This document shows, piece after piece, positions 16,970 through 26,309 of a DNA stretch of 64,000 nt. The stretch comes from Avibacterium volantium_A (GTDB taxonomy: Bacteria > Pseudomonadota > Gammaproteobacteria > Enterobacterales > Pasteurellaceae), in contig NZ_JBMMGT010000001.1 in the NCBI RefSeq assembly GCF_049366555.1, positions 59,053 to 123,052 on the forward strand, written 5' to 3'. Made by a program: the position numbers and the translations under genes. Positions within the stretch are counted from its first letter, which is position 1. Every line of letters starts with the position of its first letter. The notes beneath the pieces are model-generated. The model was given only the letters and a program-made list of their open reading frames with translations. It did no database searches and had not been told where the DNA came from.

Positions 16970-17772
16970 TGAAGTTCTCAGTTTTAATGTCCTTATATAT
17001 TAAGGAAAATCCACAATTCTTGCGTGAATGTTTAGAAAGCTTGCGCACGCAAACCTTGCCCGCAGATGAAATTGTCTTAGTGTTTGACGGTGCCGTTACG
17101 CCCGAATTAGAAAGTGCGGTGCAAAATTTTGCAGAATTTTTACCGCTAAAATTAGTGAAGCTGCCAGTAAATCAAGGATTGGGCAAAGCGTTAAATGAAG
17201 GATTGTTGCATTGTGCCAACGAATGGGTTTTCCGTATGGATACCGATGATATTTGCGATCCACAACGTTTTGAAAAACAAGTAAATTTCATCAAGCAAAA
17301 TCCTGAAACCATCATCTTTGGCGGACAAATTGCTGAATTTGGCGAGAATATGCAAGACATTGTGAGTTATCGCAATGTACCAACTCAACCTAAAGAAATT
17401 GTCGAGTTCACAAAAACGCGCAGCCCTTTCAACCATATGACCGTGGCTTATCAGAAATCTGCCGTACTCGCTGCTGGGGGTTATCAAGATATTCAGGAAG
17501 ATTATTATTTATGGATAAACTTGGTGGCGAAATATCCGCAAAATGTGGCGAATCTGCCTGATATTTTAGTGTATGCTCGCGTAGGCAATGGAATGGTTTC
17601 TCGCCGCCGCGGCTTAGCGCAAGCAAAATGTGAGTGGAATTTATTTAAACTCAAACGTAACGTTAAATTACAATCCACGATTTCAGGATTTATCGTATTT
17701 TTATTGCGTGTTTTACCACGTTTATTACCTGTTTCATTATTAAAAATCATCTATAAGTTTTTACGTAAATAA
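16969..17772 (+). CDS. lsgF: Glycosyltransferase family 2, LsgF-like
   Basis: A 267-residue GT2 protein very close in sequence to what I recall of Haemophilus LsgF, a predicted galactosyltransferase of the lipooligosaccharide lsg cluster. Motifs are FSVLMSLYIKENPQFLRECLESL, EIVLVFDGAV, NQGLGKALNEGL and WVFRMDTDDICDP (DXD). RSPFNHMTVAYQKSAV and QEDYYLWINL form the acceptor half. It is the last transferase of the operon, joined to the previous gene by TAATG. mltB follows after 26 bases and may be co-transcribed. Confidence 0.8.
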   Translation: MKFSVLMSLYIKENPQFLRECLESLRTQTLPADEIVLVFDGAVTPELESAVQNFAEFLPLKLVKLPVNQGLGKALNEGLLHCANEWVFRMDTDDICDPQRFEKQVNFIKQNPETIIFGGQIAEFGENMQDIVSYRNVPTQPKEIVEFTKTRSPFNHMTVAYQKSAVLAAGGYQDIQEDYYLWINLVAKYPQNVANLPDILVYARVGNGMVSRRRGLAQAKCEWNLFKLKRNVKLQSTISGFIVFLLRVLPRLLPVSLLKIIYKFLRK

Positions 17773-17798
17773 TATTTTATTTATTTTAAGGAAAGCCA

Positions 17799-18890
17799 AT
17801 GTTTAACAAAAAATTAATTTTTACTTCATTATTTTCTGCGGTTTTATTATCTGCTTGTTCAAGTAGTCATTCTATTAAGGCAATAAGTGAAAATACTCAA
17901 TATAATAAACCTCGTACATTAAATAATTTTGATGATTATGTACAATTTTTAAAAGCCAAAGCCGCTGGACAAGGGGTTTCAAGTGCGGTGCTAAATACAC
18001 AACAAAATATTCAATATATTCCTAAAGCAGTGGCATTGGATAAACAACAAGCGGGGAAAATAAAAAAACGTAACCCGAATGAACCAAGAGTATTCAATCC
18101 TAATGGGGTAACGAATTATCTTAATCGCGTACTGACCACAAATAAGGTGAATGTTGCCGAACAGCGCTATTGGGAACAATTACCGCAATTAGAAAAGGCG
18201 AGCAAAAAATTTGGCGTACAAAAAGAATATTTAATGGCGCTATGGGGAATGGAAAGTAGCTTTGGTTATTATCAAGGTTATTATGATGTGCTTTCTGTAT
18301 TAGCCACCCTTGCCTTTGATGGCCGCCGTGAGCCGTTATTTAGTAAAGAATTTATTGCCGCAATGAAAATGTTAGAACGTGACCATATCCAGCGCCATAA
18401 AATGAAAGGTTCGTGGGCTGGCGCAATGGGGCAAACGCAATTTATGCCAAGTTCTTACCTGAGCTATGCAGCGGACGGTAATGGTGATGGCGAGAAAGAT
18501 ATTTGGAAAAATCATTATGATGTTTTCGCTTCTATCGCTCGTTATTTGCATACTGTCGGTTGGGACGATAAATTGCCGTGGGGCGTGGAAGTGCGTTTAA
18601 ATCAGTATATTAGCCCAAGTTTAGCAGGCATTGAAAAGCACAAAGCGCGCTCACTGCAAGATTGGCAAGCGCAGGGCGTTGAACTCAAATCGTTCAACTC
18701 AGAAAGTACACAAAATCTCACCGCACTTTCTCACACAACATTGTGGCTTGTGCAACCAGATGGTGAAAATGGACGTGCATTCTTGGTGTCAAACAACTTC
18801 CGCACCTTGCTTGATTGGAATCGCTCCAATTATTTTGCGGTCAGTATTGGAATGTTTGCAGATCGTATTAGGGCGAGAGTGGGGGAGTAA
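17799..18890 (+). CDS. mltB: Membrane-bound lytic murein transglycosylase B
   Basis: A GH103 lytic transglycosylase of 363 residues that cleaves peptidoglycan glycan strands with formation of 1,6-anhydromuramic acid. The lipobox LLSAC places the lipidated Cys at residue 20, so it is an outer-membrane lipoprotein facing the periplasm. The catalytic Glu lies in LMALWGMESSFGYYQG at about residue 152. GAMGQTQFMPSSY and DIWKNHYDVFASIARYL are further family blocks. Length equals E. coli MltB. An uptake signal lies inside the gene near 18720. A bidirectional terminator follows. Confidence 0.95.
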   Translation: MFNKKLIFTSLFSAVLLSACSSSHSIKAISENTQYNKPRTLNNFDDYVQFLKAKAAGQGVSSAVLNTQQNIQYIPKAVALDKQQAGKIKKRNPNEPRVFNPNGVTNYLNRVLTTNKVNVAEQRYWEQLPQLEKASKKFGVQKEYLMALWGMESSFGYYQGYYDVLSVLATLAFDGRREPLFSKEFIAAMKMLERDHIQRHKMKGSWAGAMGQTQFMPSSYLSYAADGNGDGEKDIWKNHYDVFASIARYLHTVGWDDKLPWGVEVRLNQYISPSLAGIEKHKARSLQDWQAQGVELKSFNSESTQNLTALSHTTLWLVQPDGENGRAFLVSNNFRTLLDWNRSNYFAVSIGMFADRIRARVGE

Positions 18891-18900
18891 GATAAGTATT

Positions 18901-18936
18901 TTTCCCTTCTTTCCTATGAGAAGAAGGGAAAATTTT
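18901..18936. terminator. Bidirectional terminator between mltB and the DUF455 gene
   Basis: Stem TTTCCCTTCTT/AAGAAGGGAAA with a 9-base loop between two convergent genes; T-rich on the plus side. Confidence 0.75.
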
Positions 18937-19813
18937 ATCCCTTCATCTCCTTAATATGAGATTTTAGCGTCTGTTCAATTTCATAAATCCAATCCAATTC
19001 AAATTGAGTGAAACCGGCTTGGATACGGGCATCGGTGTTGATTACCCCTTTGAAAATGACAATGCGATATTTACGCAATAAATCGCTAAAACACTGCATT
19101 GCGTCCAGCCCACGCTTGGCAGAAAGAGCGTGATACCAATGATTTCCAATGGCCACGTGGCCAATTTCATCACGTAGGATAATATCTAGAATTTTGACTG
19201 CCTCAAAATCTTTGCGCTGTGCGATTTTTTCTTGCATAACTGGGGTTGCATCTAATCCTCGAGCTTCTAAAACCCGTGGCACTAATGCCATTCGTTCCCA
19301 AATATCGTGTGCGGTGGCTTGTGCCATTTCCCATAATCCAGCGTGTGCTTCAAAATCACCATATTCATAGCTTAAGGTTTTTAAATGATTGTTTACTAAA
19401 GTAAAATGGGTGCTTTCTTCATACGCAACACGCAACCAATCACGCGCAAAGGCTAATCCTTCGCCTAATTCTTTTTCTGCTTCACGAGAAAATCGCCAAG
19501 CCGCATCTAAGCCTAAATTGATCGCATTAAATTCAATATGCGCAATGGCGTGCAAAGTAGCGGCATAGCCCTCTTCGGTGGCAAAAGAACGCTTTGGCAC
19601 GGCGTGCGGTGCGACCAACTTCGGCTTATCAGGAAAAGCAGCGATTTCTTGATCTTTTTTTACTGTTGGGAAGTCCGCTAATTCAGCTTGCTCAATGCGA
19701 GGCAAAAGCTCGGTATATAGGGCATTTACTTGCTCACATTTTTTCGCGGGATCTTTTTCTTGTAAGGCGTGCGTAACTTGATCCCAAAGTTGTGTCATTA
19801 AAAGTGCGGTCAT
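18935..19813 (-). CDS. DUF455 ferritin-like protein
   Basis: A 292-residue helical protein of the DUF455 family with a ferritin-like fold. The carboxylate/histidine pattern expected for a di-iron centre is visible: AHIEFNAINLGLDA, VAYEESTHFTLVNNHL, and ILRDEIGHVAIGNHWY. The reaction is not established for the family. The start at 19813 has AAGGA upstream; the first codons coincide with an uptake signal (ACCGCACTTTT encodes TALL), and a second ATG at 19798 follows just behind. It lies 8 bases after tesB in the same direction and is probably co-transcribed. Confidence 0.7.
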   Translation of the reverse strand: MTALLMTQLWDQVTHALQEKDPAKKCEQVNALYTELLPRIEQAELADFPTVKKDQEIAAFPDKPKLVAPHAVPKRSFATEEGYAATLHAIAHIEFNAINLGLDAAWRFSREAEKELGEGLAFARDWLRVAYEESTHFTLVNNHLKTLSYEYGDFEAHAGLWEMAQATAHDIWERMALVPRVLEARGLDATPVMQEKIAQRKDFEAVKILDIILRDEIGHVAIGNHWYHALSAKRGLDAMQCFSDLLRKYRIVIFKGVINTDARIQAGFTQFELDWIYEIEQTLKSHIKEMKG

Positions 19814-19821
19814 TTTTTTCC

Positions 19822-20685
19822 TTATTTTTCGCTAAATCGAATTAAACCTTCTTGCTGTGTGGTGGCAATTAAACGCCCTTGACGATCGAAAATTTGTCCG
19901 CGTGATAAGCCTCTTGCGCCAAAGGCGTTAGGGCTTTCAATGGCGTAGAGTAGCCAATCGTTAATATCCCCAGCACGGTGAAACCAAATGGAATGATCAA
20001 TAGTGGCTAATTTCATTCCCGCTTCTAAAAAACCTTTTTGATGTGGATGGAGGGCAGTGAGTAGCGGATGAAAATCAGAAAAATACGCCAACAAACATTG
20101 CTGAATGGCGCGATTGTGCGGCACTTCACCATTGGCTTTCACCCAAACATATTGCTCGGGTGGTAAGAGCGTGCCTTGAAAAGGATTATTTATATGTTGA
20201 GTACGAATATCAAAAGGACGCTCGGCAGTAAATTTATCGCGAATTGGCTTTGGGATATATTGTGCCAATTTTTGCAATGCCACACTTTCAGCCATAAAGC
20301 TGTCTGGCTCGCCAACATTTGGCATTGAAGATTGGTGATTAAAGCCTTCTTCTTCCATTTGAAATGACGCGGTAATGTGGCAAATGGCTTGATTATGCTG
20401 AATGGCTTTCACTCGCATTGCGGTGAAATGATGCCCTTCACGCAACACCTCCACATCATAAATAATCGGGTGCTGACTATCCCCAGGGGCAAGAAAATAG
20501 GCGTGGCAAGAATGTAACACACGATCTTGCGGCGCAACTTGAATCGCCGCAGAAAGCGCTTGCGCCACCACTTGCCCGCCAAACACTTGGCGCAAACCTA
20601 AATCTTGGCTTTGTCCACGAAAGAGAAAATCATCAAGCTGTTCTAGCTTAAGTAAATCAATAAGCTGGTTGAGTACCACAGACAT
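19822..20685 (-). CDS. tesB: Acyl-CoA thioesterase II
   Basis: A 287-residue double hot-dog thioesterase that hydrolyses acyl-CoA to fatty acid and CoA in the cytoplasm. Family blocks are LFRGQSQDLGLRQVFGGQVVAQAL, HSCHAYFLAPGDSQHPIIYDVE, ATIDHSIWFHRAGDINDWLLY (catalytic Asp in IDHS) and ARGLSRGQIFDRQGRLIATTQQEGLIR. The length matches E. coli TesB. It is divergent from the type I secretion operon, with 193 bases between the two starts. Confidence 0.95.
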   Translation of the reverse strand: MSVVLNQLIDLLKLEQLDDFLFRGQSQDLGLRQVFGGQVVAQALSAAIQVAPQDRVLHSCHAYFLAPGDSQHPIIYDVEVLREGHHFTAMRVKAIQHNQAICHITASFQMEEEGFNHQSSMPNVGEPDSFMAESVALQKLAQYIPKPIRDKFTAERPFDIRTQHINNPFQGTLLPPEQYVWVKANGEVPHNRAIQQCLLAYFSDFHPLLTALHPHQKGFLEAGMKLATIDHSIWFHRAGDINDWLLYAIESPNAFGARGLSRGQIFDRQGRLIATTQQEGLIRFSEK

Positions 20686-20800
20686 TTTATCTACCTTTTA
20701 ATAAAAATAAGTGCGGTGTATTTTACGGGAATTTTTTCTTAACGCTAAGTATCTTTTTCCCTATTTTCTGGTATTAGTTAATGTTTTTTGGATACTATTG

Positions 20801-20809
20801 TGGTATATT
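20801..20809 (+). promoter_or_regulatory. Extended -10 promoter of the type I secretion operon
   Basis: TGGTATATT fits an extended -10 element (TG-N-TATATT). No good -35 is seen 17 bases upstream. The leader to the first ATG would be about 65 bases. Confidence 0.35.
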
Positions 20810-20878
20810 TCGCCAGATTTATTTTATGTTTTTAGATAAAAACCAAATTATTATTTAATTCGCTTAGGAAGAGTGTTT

Positions 20879-22126
20879 ATGAAAAAATCGGTATTTCCTT
20901 TGAAAAAGGTTCAAATTTTATTTTTATCATTAGTGGCTGGAAGTGCGTGGGCTGATTCTGCGCAATTACAAGGTGTTATCCGCAAAGCCTTTGAAAAAGA
21001 TCCTAAAGTATTAGCCGCACAAGCCAATCAAAAAATCGCTAATTCTAAAGTAAAACAGGCGCAAGCAGGCCATCAACCTAGATTGTCTGTTTTTGCTCAG
21101 CAAAATATGCACCAAAATCATCGTTATACAGAAAATAAGTCATCTAAATTTACCCCTGGTGCACAACTTTCATTAAATCTTTATTCTTTTGGTGCAGTTG
21201 AAAAGCGTGTAAAACAAACGGAAAAAGCAGAGCAGACCTATCGTTATAAAATTGATGAAACGCAGGAAACATTGGGTTATACCATTACAGAATTATATTT
21301 AATGGCATTGCGTGCTACGGAAACATTGAATGTGTTGAAGCAAAGTTTAGTGCGTATCGATAGTACATTAAATGATATTGATGTAATCGCTGATTATGAT
21401 GAAGGACGCCGTTCCGAAGTTGTGCAAGCTCAAGCAAGAAAATATGCGATTGAGCAACAAATTAATAGCACAGAACGAGAATTAAAAACAATGGTGGATA
21501 GATTGAAACGCTATTCAGGTCGTGCTATTGATCTTAAAAGGATTTCTAATCCTTTTAACGGCTTGAATGCTGAAAAACTCGTTGCAAAGTATTCTTCTGA
21601 TAAAAATGCTCATCCGACCATTCAAGTTTCTCATTCTGAAATTGAAGATGCGAATGCAGAATTGGAAGCGAGAAAAGCGGAACGTTTACCAAAATTAGAT
21701 CTTGTTGGGCAAGCGACTCGTGATGATCAAGTGGTTTATTTGAATATGTCTTGGGATGTTTATAATCCAGAAAGTGCTTACCAAGTGCAAGAGCGTGCAG
21801 AGCGCTTGTTGTTGGCGGAAAGTAATTTAGAACAAACAAATCTTGATATTGAAGAGCGTAAATCGTTAGCGTTGTTGAATTTGTCAGAATACCAAGCGCA
21901 TATTAAGACATTGAATAATCAGATTAAAACCCAAGAAGAAGTGATTGAGTTCTACAAGTTGCAATTTTTAATTGCTAAAAGAACCTTGCTTGAGTTGTTG
22001 AACGCAGAAAATGAATTGCTTTCAGCGCAATTAAGCAAAGTGAACTCTGAATATCAATTACGCCATTCTGTATTAGATTATCTTTCTTCTCAAGGTACAT
22101 TGAGAAAATGGGTTAATGGAAAATAA
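20879..22126 (+). CDS. TolC-family outer-membrane channel of a type I secretion system
   Basis: A 415-residue outer-membrane efflux protein with a signal peptide cut after SAWA (MKKSVFPLKKVQILFLSLVAGSAWA is the leader region). Long amphipathic helical repeats follow, as in TolC. GAQLSLNLYSFGAVEKRVKQTE and LTLLELLNAENELLSAQ-like segments mark the two repeats. The ATG at 20879 has AGGA at proper spacing; the GTG at 20873 is too close. The ABC exporter starts 4 bases after its stop and the HlyD-type adaptor follows, so this is the dedicated channel of one exporter, most like the LapE/AggA type used for large RTX adhesins. Confidence 0.85.
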   Translation: MKKSVFPLKKVQILFLSLVAGSAWADSAQLQGVIRKAFEKDPKVLAAQANQKIANSKVKQAQAGHQPRLSVFAQQNMHQNHRYTENKSSKFTPGAQLSLNLYSFGAVEKRVKQTEKAEQTYRYKIDETQETLGYTITELYLMALRATETLNVLKQSLVRIDSTLNDIDVIADYDEGRRSEVVQAQARKYAIEQQINSTERELKTMVDRLKRYSGRAIDLKRISNPFNGLNAEKLVAKYSSDKNAHPTIQVSHSEIEDANAELEARKAERLPKLDLVGQATRDDQVVYLNMSWDVYNPESAYQVQERAERLLLAESNLEQTNLDIEERKSLALLNLSEYQAHIKTLNNQIKTQEEVIEFYKLQFLIAKRTLLELLNAENELLSAQLSKVNSEYQLRHSVLDYLSSQGTLRKWVNGK

Positions 22127-22130
22127 TTAA

Positions 22131-24296
22131 ATGAAAAATATTATTGAACATCTCGCACTGGCAACTCAATTATTAGGTTCGCCATTATCTGTGGCGACAT
22201 TAAGTGCGCATACAATTCGCAAAAGCGGTAACAGTGCGGATTTTTCCGCACTTTGTGAATATTTAAGAAGTGAAGGCTTTGATAATAGTATTTCCGAGCG
22301 TCCGTTAAATGAAATTCCTTCATTAGCAATGCCAGTCGTGATTTTGTTGAAAAATGAAGAAGCGGCGGTTTTAGTTGAAATTAAGGAAAACAAAGAAGGG
22401 AAACGCTATTACCGTTTAGCGCAAGAAAGTGGCTTATTTGTAGATCTAGCAGAAAAAGATCTGAATGCGAAATATTTAGGTTATTGCTGGTTTATCAAGC
22501 CGAAATTGGCTCAAGATACACGTTCTGAACTGCCAGAATATGAGCTACCAAAATCTTGGTTCTTTCGCATTATCTGGCGATTTAAAAAATATTACTATCA
22601 AGTGATTGTTGCCACTTTTATGATAAATATTTTGGCATTGATCAGCTCACTTTATGTAATGAATGTTTATGATCGCGTTATTCCAAACCAAGCCTATGAA
22701 ACCCTTTGGGTGCTAAGTATTGGGGTATTTTTAGCGATTTCTTTTGAGTTCTTAGCAAAAACCTTGCGGGGGCATTTAACCGATATTGCGGGGAAAAAAG
22801 CCGATCTGATCATTAGTTCGATGTTATTTAGACGAGTAATGTCGCTTAAAATGCAAGATCGCCCAGCTTCTTCGGGATCTTATGCAAATAACTTGCGTGA
22901 TTTTGAATCTGTGCGTGAGTTTTTGACCAGTGCAAGTTTGCTCACCTTAGTTGATTTACCTTTCTTATTATTATTTATTACCGTGATTGGCTTGATTGCT
23001 GGAAAATTGGCAATTGTTCCAAGTATTTTAATTCCACTGGTTATTCTGATTGGTGTGCTGGCGCAATTCCCATTGTCAAAAGCGATTAATGAATCAATGC
23101 GCGAATCTTCCCAGCGCCAAGGTTTGGCAGTAGAAGCCATTGAGGGGATTGAAACGCTAAAAAATAACAATGCAATGTTATGGGCGCAAAAACGCTGGGA
23201 TTTCTTTACCGCAAAAAGTTCTTATTCTTCCATTAAAGTGAAAGATATTAGCAACTTTGTGGTTAATCTTGTTACAGCATTACAGCAGCTAAACACCGTA
23301 TTTTTAGTGCTATACGGCACTTATCTCATTCACGCTGAAGAAGTGTCCTCACGCATTACAATGGGGGCATTAATTGCTGCGGTAATTTTATCTGGGCGTG
23401 CGTTAGCGCCATTAGGGCAAATTGCAGGATTAGCTATTCGCTTCCAACAGGCTTGGGTTGCCTTGAAAGGGGTTGATGCGATTATCCAGCGTCCGATTGA
23501 AAAATCTTCCGATCGTGATTACGTTAGCTTAAAACAAGTTAAGGGTGAATTAAATTTCACTAATGTAGCGTTTCAATATAGTGATGAAGATGCGCCTGTG
23601 CTAAAAAACTTTAATTTACGCGTTCAACCAGGTGAAAAAGTTGCGATTTTGGGAAGAATTGGTAGCGGAAAATCCACCGCACTTAAATTAGCGGTAAATC
23701 AATATCGTCCGACTGAAGGGAGTATCACTTTAGATAACATCAACTTGCAACAGCTTGATCCTTATTATTTGCGTAATCAAGTGTTATTGCTTGAGCAAAA
23801 CCCTCGTTTATTCTTGGGAACGTTGCGTGATAATTTAGACATCGCGCGTACAGATAGCTATCCTTCCGATCAAACTTTATTACTAGCATTACAACGCTTA
23901 GGATTGATGAATTTTATTCGTAGCCACCCACGCGGTTTAGATATGCCACTTGGGGAAAATGGACAAGGTTTATCTGGTGGACAACGTCAAGCCATTGCAT
24001 TGGCTCGAATGATGTTAAAAGATCCCAAAGTTGTATTGTTAGATGAGCCAACACACAGCTTTGACCAACAATATGAATTACAAGCCCTGAATGCTATTGC
24101 ACAATGGGCGGCAAATCGCACGTTAGTGGTGGTTACACACCGTTTGTCTGCATTACGTTTGGTAAACCGAGTTGTCGTTGTTGAGGGCGGCAAAATTGTG
24201 ATGGACGGCCCAAGAGATGCTGTCTTACAAAAACTGAATGAGCAAAATAACCCACAGGGTCAAAATTCTCAAGCTGCAACGAAAAATGGAGCGTAG
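22131..24296 (+). CDS. Type I secretion ABC transporter (LapB/HlyB-like) with C39-like N-domain
   Basis: A 721-residue ABC exporter: an N-terminal C39-peptidase-like domain (about 1-130) with no catalytic Cys at its start, so a substrate-binding rather than cleaving domain; a six-helix membrane domain (about 150-450); and an ATPase. Walker A is GRIGSGKST (about 506), the signature LSGGQRQAIALAR (about 612), Walker B VVLLDEPT (about 636), and the H-loop VVTHR. The first two properties are typical of exporters of RTX or adhesin substrates with C-terminal signals. Start and spacing show coupling with the channel gene. Confidence 0.9.
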   Translation: MKNIIEHLALATQLLGSPLSVATLSAHTIRKSGNSADFSALCEYLRSEGFDNSISERPLNEIPSLAMPVVILLKNEEAAVLVEIKENKEGKRYYRLAQESGLFVDLAEKDLNAKYLGYCWFIKPKLAQDTRSELPEYELPKSWFFRIIWRFKKYYYQVIVATFMINILALISSLYVMNVYDRVIPNQAYETLWVLSIGVFLAISFEFLAKTLRGHLTDIAGKKADLIISSMLFRRVMSLKMQDRPASSGSYANNLRDFESVREFLTSASLLTLVDLPFLLLFITVIGLIAGKLAIVPSILIPLVILIGVLAQFPLSKAINESMRESSQRQGLAVEAIEGIETLKNNNAMLWAQKRWDFFTAKSSYSSIKVKDISNFVVNLVTALQQLNTVFLVLYGTYLIHAEEVSSRITMGALIAAVILSGRALAPLGQIAGLAIRFQQAWVALKGVDAIIQRPIEKSSDRDYVSLKQVKGELNFTNVAFQYSDEDAPVLKNFNLRVQPGEKVAILGRIGSGKSTALKLAVNQYRPTEGSITLDNINLQQLDPYYLRNQVLLLEQNPRLFLGTLRDNLDIARTDSYPSDQTLLLALQRLGLMNFIRSHPRGLDMPLGENGQGLSGGQRQAIALARMMLKDPKVVLLDEPTHSFDQQYELQALNAIAQWAANRTLVVVTHRLSALRLVNRVVVVEGGKIVMDGPRDAVLQKLNEQNNPQGQNSQAATKNGA

Positions 24297-24305
24297 TGAG
24301 ATCAA

Positions 24306-25535
24306 ATGAAAGATAACAAAGAAAACGTTGTAAATAGTAAAGATTTACATTTATTGACTGATTTACACGCCGCAATGCAAGAAGAAAAGCACCAAAAAAC
24401 CTTTGCGATTTTATGGTTATTAGGTGCATTCCTACTTGTTTTTCTTATTTGGGCGTATTTTAGTAAATTAGAAGAAGTAACAAGAGGGCAAGGAAGCATT
24501 ATTCCGAGTAGCCGTGAACAGATTATTCAAAGTTTAGATCCGGGTATTTTGAGCGAAATGCTTGTAAAAGAAGGGCAACAAGTGGAAAAAGGGCAAGTTT
24601 TACTAAAACTTGATGATACCCGAACTTCAGCGGTGTTGCGTGAAATTCAAGCCAAAGTGGATAATCTTGAGGCGATTTCTATTCGCTTAAAAGCAGAAAT
24701 TGAAGGGAAAAATCCTGTCTTTCCTGAAACCCTTCCAGCGGATATTGTGAAGCGTGAAGAAGGGGTTTATAAAGCAAAAAGAGAAGCACTTTTTGCCGCA
24801 CTTAAAAGTTTAAAAGAAAGTAAAAGACTTCTTGATTCTGAGATTAATATTACAGAGCCGATGGTGAGAAAAGGGGCGGTATCTCAAGTGGAATTGTTGA
24901 GAATGAAACGCTCATCATCAGAGCTGAAATTGCAAATTTCAGAGCGTGAGCATAAATATATTAATGATGCCAATGCAGAGCTTGCCAGAGTGCAGGGGGA
25001 ATTGGATCAGGCAAAAGAAAACCTAGCAATGCGAGCAGATCCTGTGGAGCGCGCACTTATTCGAGCACCATTAAAAGGGGTAATCAAAAATATTAAAGTG
25101 AATACCATCGGTGGGGTTATTTCAGCTGGGCAAGATATTATGGAAATTGTGCCTATCGAAGAAAAATTGCTCGTAGAGGCTTATATTAACCCAAAAGATG
25201 TTGCCTATGTGCACCCAGGAATGAAAGCCGTGGTACGTTTAACCGCCTATGATTATGCTATTTATGGCGGATTAGATGGTGTGGTTACTTTACTTAGCCC
25301 CGGCACACTACAAGATAAACGTGCTGGTGATGAGTTAAAACTTAATCCGAATGCGTCATTTTATCGTGTTCTAATTGAAACGGACGGTAGCCATCTTACA
25401 GATAAAACAGGAAATACTTTACCTGTTCTTCCTGGAATGGTTGCCACAGTTGATATTAAAACCGGTGAAAAAACCGTATTTGAATATTTGACAAAACCAA
25501 TAACAAGAATGAAACAGGCATTACAAGAGCGTTAA
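24306..25535 (+). CDS. HlyD-family periplasmic adaptor of the type I secretion system
   Basis: A 409-residue membrane-fusion protein. One N-terminal membrane segment (about 36-55) is followed by the lipoyl half-motif (GSIIPSSREQIIQSLDPGILSEMLVKEGQQVEKGQVLLKLDD), a coiled coil (about 115-245), the second lipoyl half (RAPLKGVIKNIKVNTIGGVISAGQDIMEIVP) and beta-barrel domains. It links the ABC transporter to the outer-membrane channel. It is the third gene of the operon. The IS1016-like element starts 34 bases past its stop. Confidence 0.9.
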   Translation: MKDNKENVVNSKDLHLLTDLHAAMQEEKHQKTFAILWLLGAFLLVFLIWAYFSKLEEVTRGQGSIIPSSREQIIQSLDPGILSEMLVKEGQQVEKGQVLLKLDDTRTSAVLREIQAKVDNLEAISIRLKAEIEGKNPVFPETLPADIVKREEGVYKAKREALFAALKSLKESKRLLDSEINITEPMVRKGAVSQVELLRMKRSSSELKLQISEREHKYINDANAELARVQGELDQAKENLAMRADPVERALIRAPLKGVIKNIKVNTIGGVISAGQDIMEIVPIEEKLLVEAYINPKDVAYVHPGMKAVVRLTAYDYAIYGGLDGVVTLLSPGTLQDKRAGDELKLNPNASFYRVLIETDGSHLTDKTGNTLPVLPGMVATVDIKTGEKTVFEYLTKPITRMKQALQER

Positions 25536-25569
25536 TAAACTAGCTTTTGAAATGTACAATTCTTTTTTA

Positions 25570-26279
25570 GGGGCTGTAGTAGATTAGCAACAATGCTATA
25601 CTACAAAAATGAAGATAACATATTGTAAATTAAAGAAATCTATACAGAAAAAACTGCTTGAGTTTTTTGTCGCAGAAGTTACTGCAAGAACGGCAGCAAA
25701 TTTGCTAGATATTCAACCGAATACAGCCGCTTTGTTCTACCATAAAATCAGGCTTGTGATTGGCTATCATTTATCCCTTGAAGTTAACGAGATTTTTGAG
25801 GGGGAAATTGAACTAGACGAAAGCTATTTTGGTGGTCATCGAAAGGGAAAACGAGGACGAGGAGCGGCTGGAAAAGTTGCTGTTTTTGGGTTACTAAAAC
25901 GACAAGGAAAGGTATTTACTGTTGTGGTTGAAAACACCAAGAGTGAAACATTACTCCCTGTTAAAAGAAAAATCAAGCCTGATAGCTGGGTTTATACGGA
26001 CACTTATCGCAGTTATGATGCGCTTGATGTGAGTGAATTTCACCACGAACGAATCAATCATTCCGAGCTATTTGCGGTGAAACAAAATCATATTAATGGC
26101 ATTGAAAATTTTTGGAATCAGGTGAAGCGGATACTGCGAAAATATAATGGAATTAACCGAAAAAACTTTCCTTTATTCTTGAAGGAATGTGAATTTCGGT
26201 TTAACTTTGGGACACCAAAAGAGCAGTTAAAAATATTGCGAAAATGGTGTGAAATTTAGGGCTAATCTACTACAGCCCC
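25570..26279. mobile_element. IS1016-like insertion sequence (IS1595 family), complete
   Basis: A 710-bp element bounded by perfect 19-bp inverted repeats (GGGGCTGTAGTAGATTAGC at 25570-25588 and its complement at 26261-26279) and containing one intact transposase gene. Size, ends and transposase fit Haemophilus IS1016. The 8-bp flanks CTTTTTTA and TTATTTTA agree at six of eight positions, so any target duplication is imperfect. It lies between the type I secretion genes and a lipoprotein gene that was probably the fourth gene of that operon. Confidence 0.92.
25609..26259 (+). CDS. IS1016-type transposase
   Basis: A 216-residue ISXO2-like DDE/DDN transposase, uninterrupted. An N-terminal helix-turn-helix-like region (residues 15-45) is followed by the catalytic core: first Asp in EIELDESYFGGHRKGKRGRGAAGK, second in SWVYTDTYRSYD, third acidic/Asn position in NHINGIENFWNQ. 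The C-terminus CEFRFNF is typical of the group. No frameshift is seen, so the element may still be active. Confidence 0.92.
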   Translation: MKITYCKLKKSIQKKLLEFFVAEVTARTAANLLDIQPNTAALFYHKIRLVIGYHLSLEVNEIFEGEIELDESYFGGHRKGKRGRGAAGKVAVFGLLKRQGKVFTVVVENTKSETLLPVKRKIKPDSWVYTDTYRSYDALDVSEFHHERINHSELFAVKQNHINGIENFWNQVKRILRKYNGINRKNFPLFLKECEFRFNFGTPKEQLKILRKWCEI

Positions 26280-26309
26280 TTATTTTAAATAATCAGGAGG
26301 AGAAAAATA

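Noticed and set aside
11953..17772. Phase-variable repeat tracts in the glycan operon
   Set aside because: I looked for tetranucleotide or long homopolymer repeats, common in Haemophilus lipooligosaccharide genes, and saw none inside or just before these genes.
25562..26287. Clean 8-bp target-site duplication of the IS
   Set aside because: The flanks agree at only six of eight positions and are both T-rich, so a true duplication cannot be claimed.
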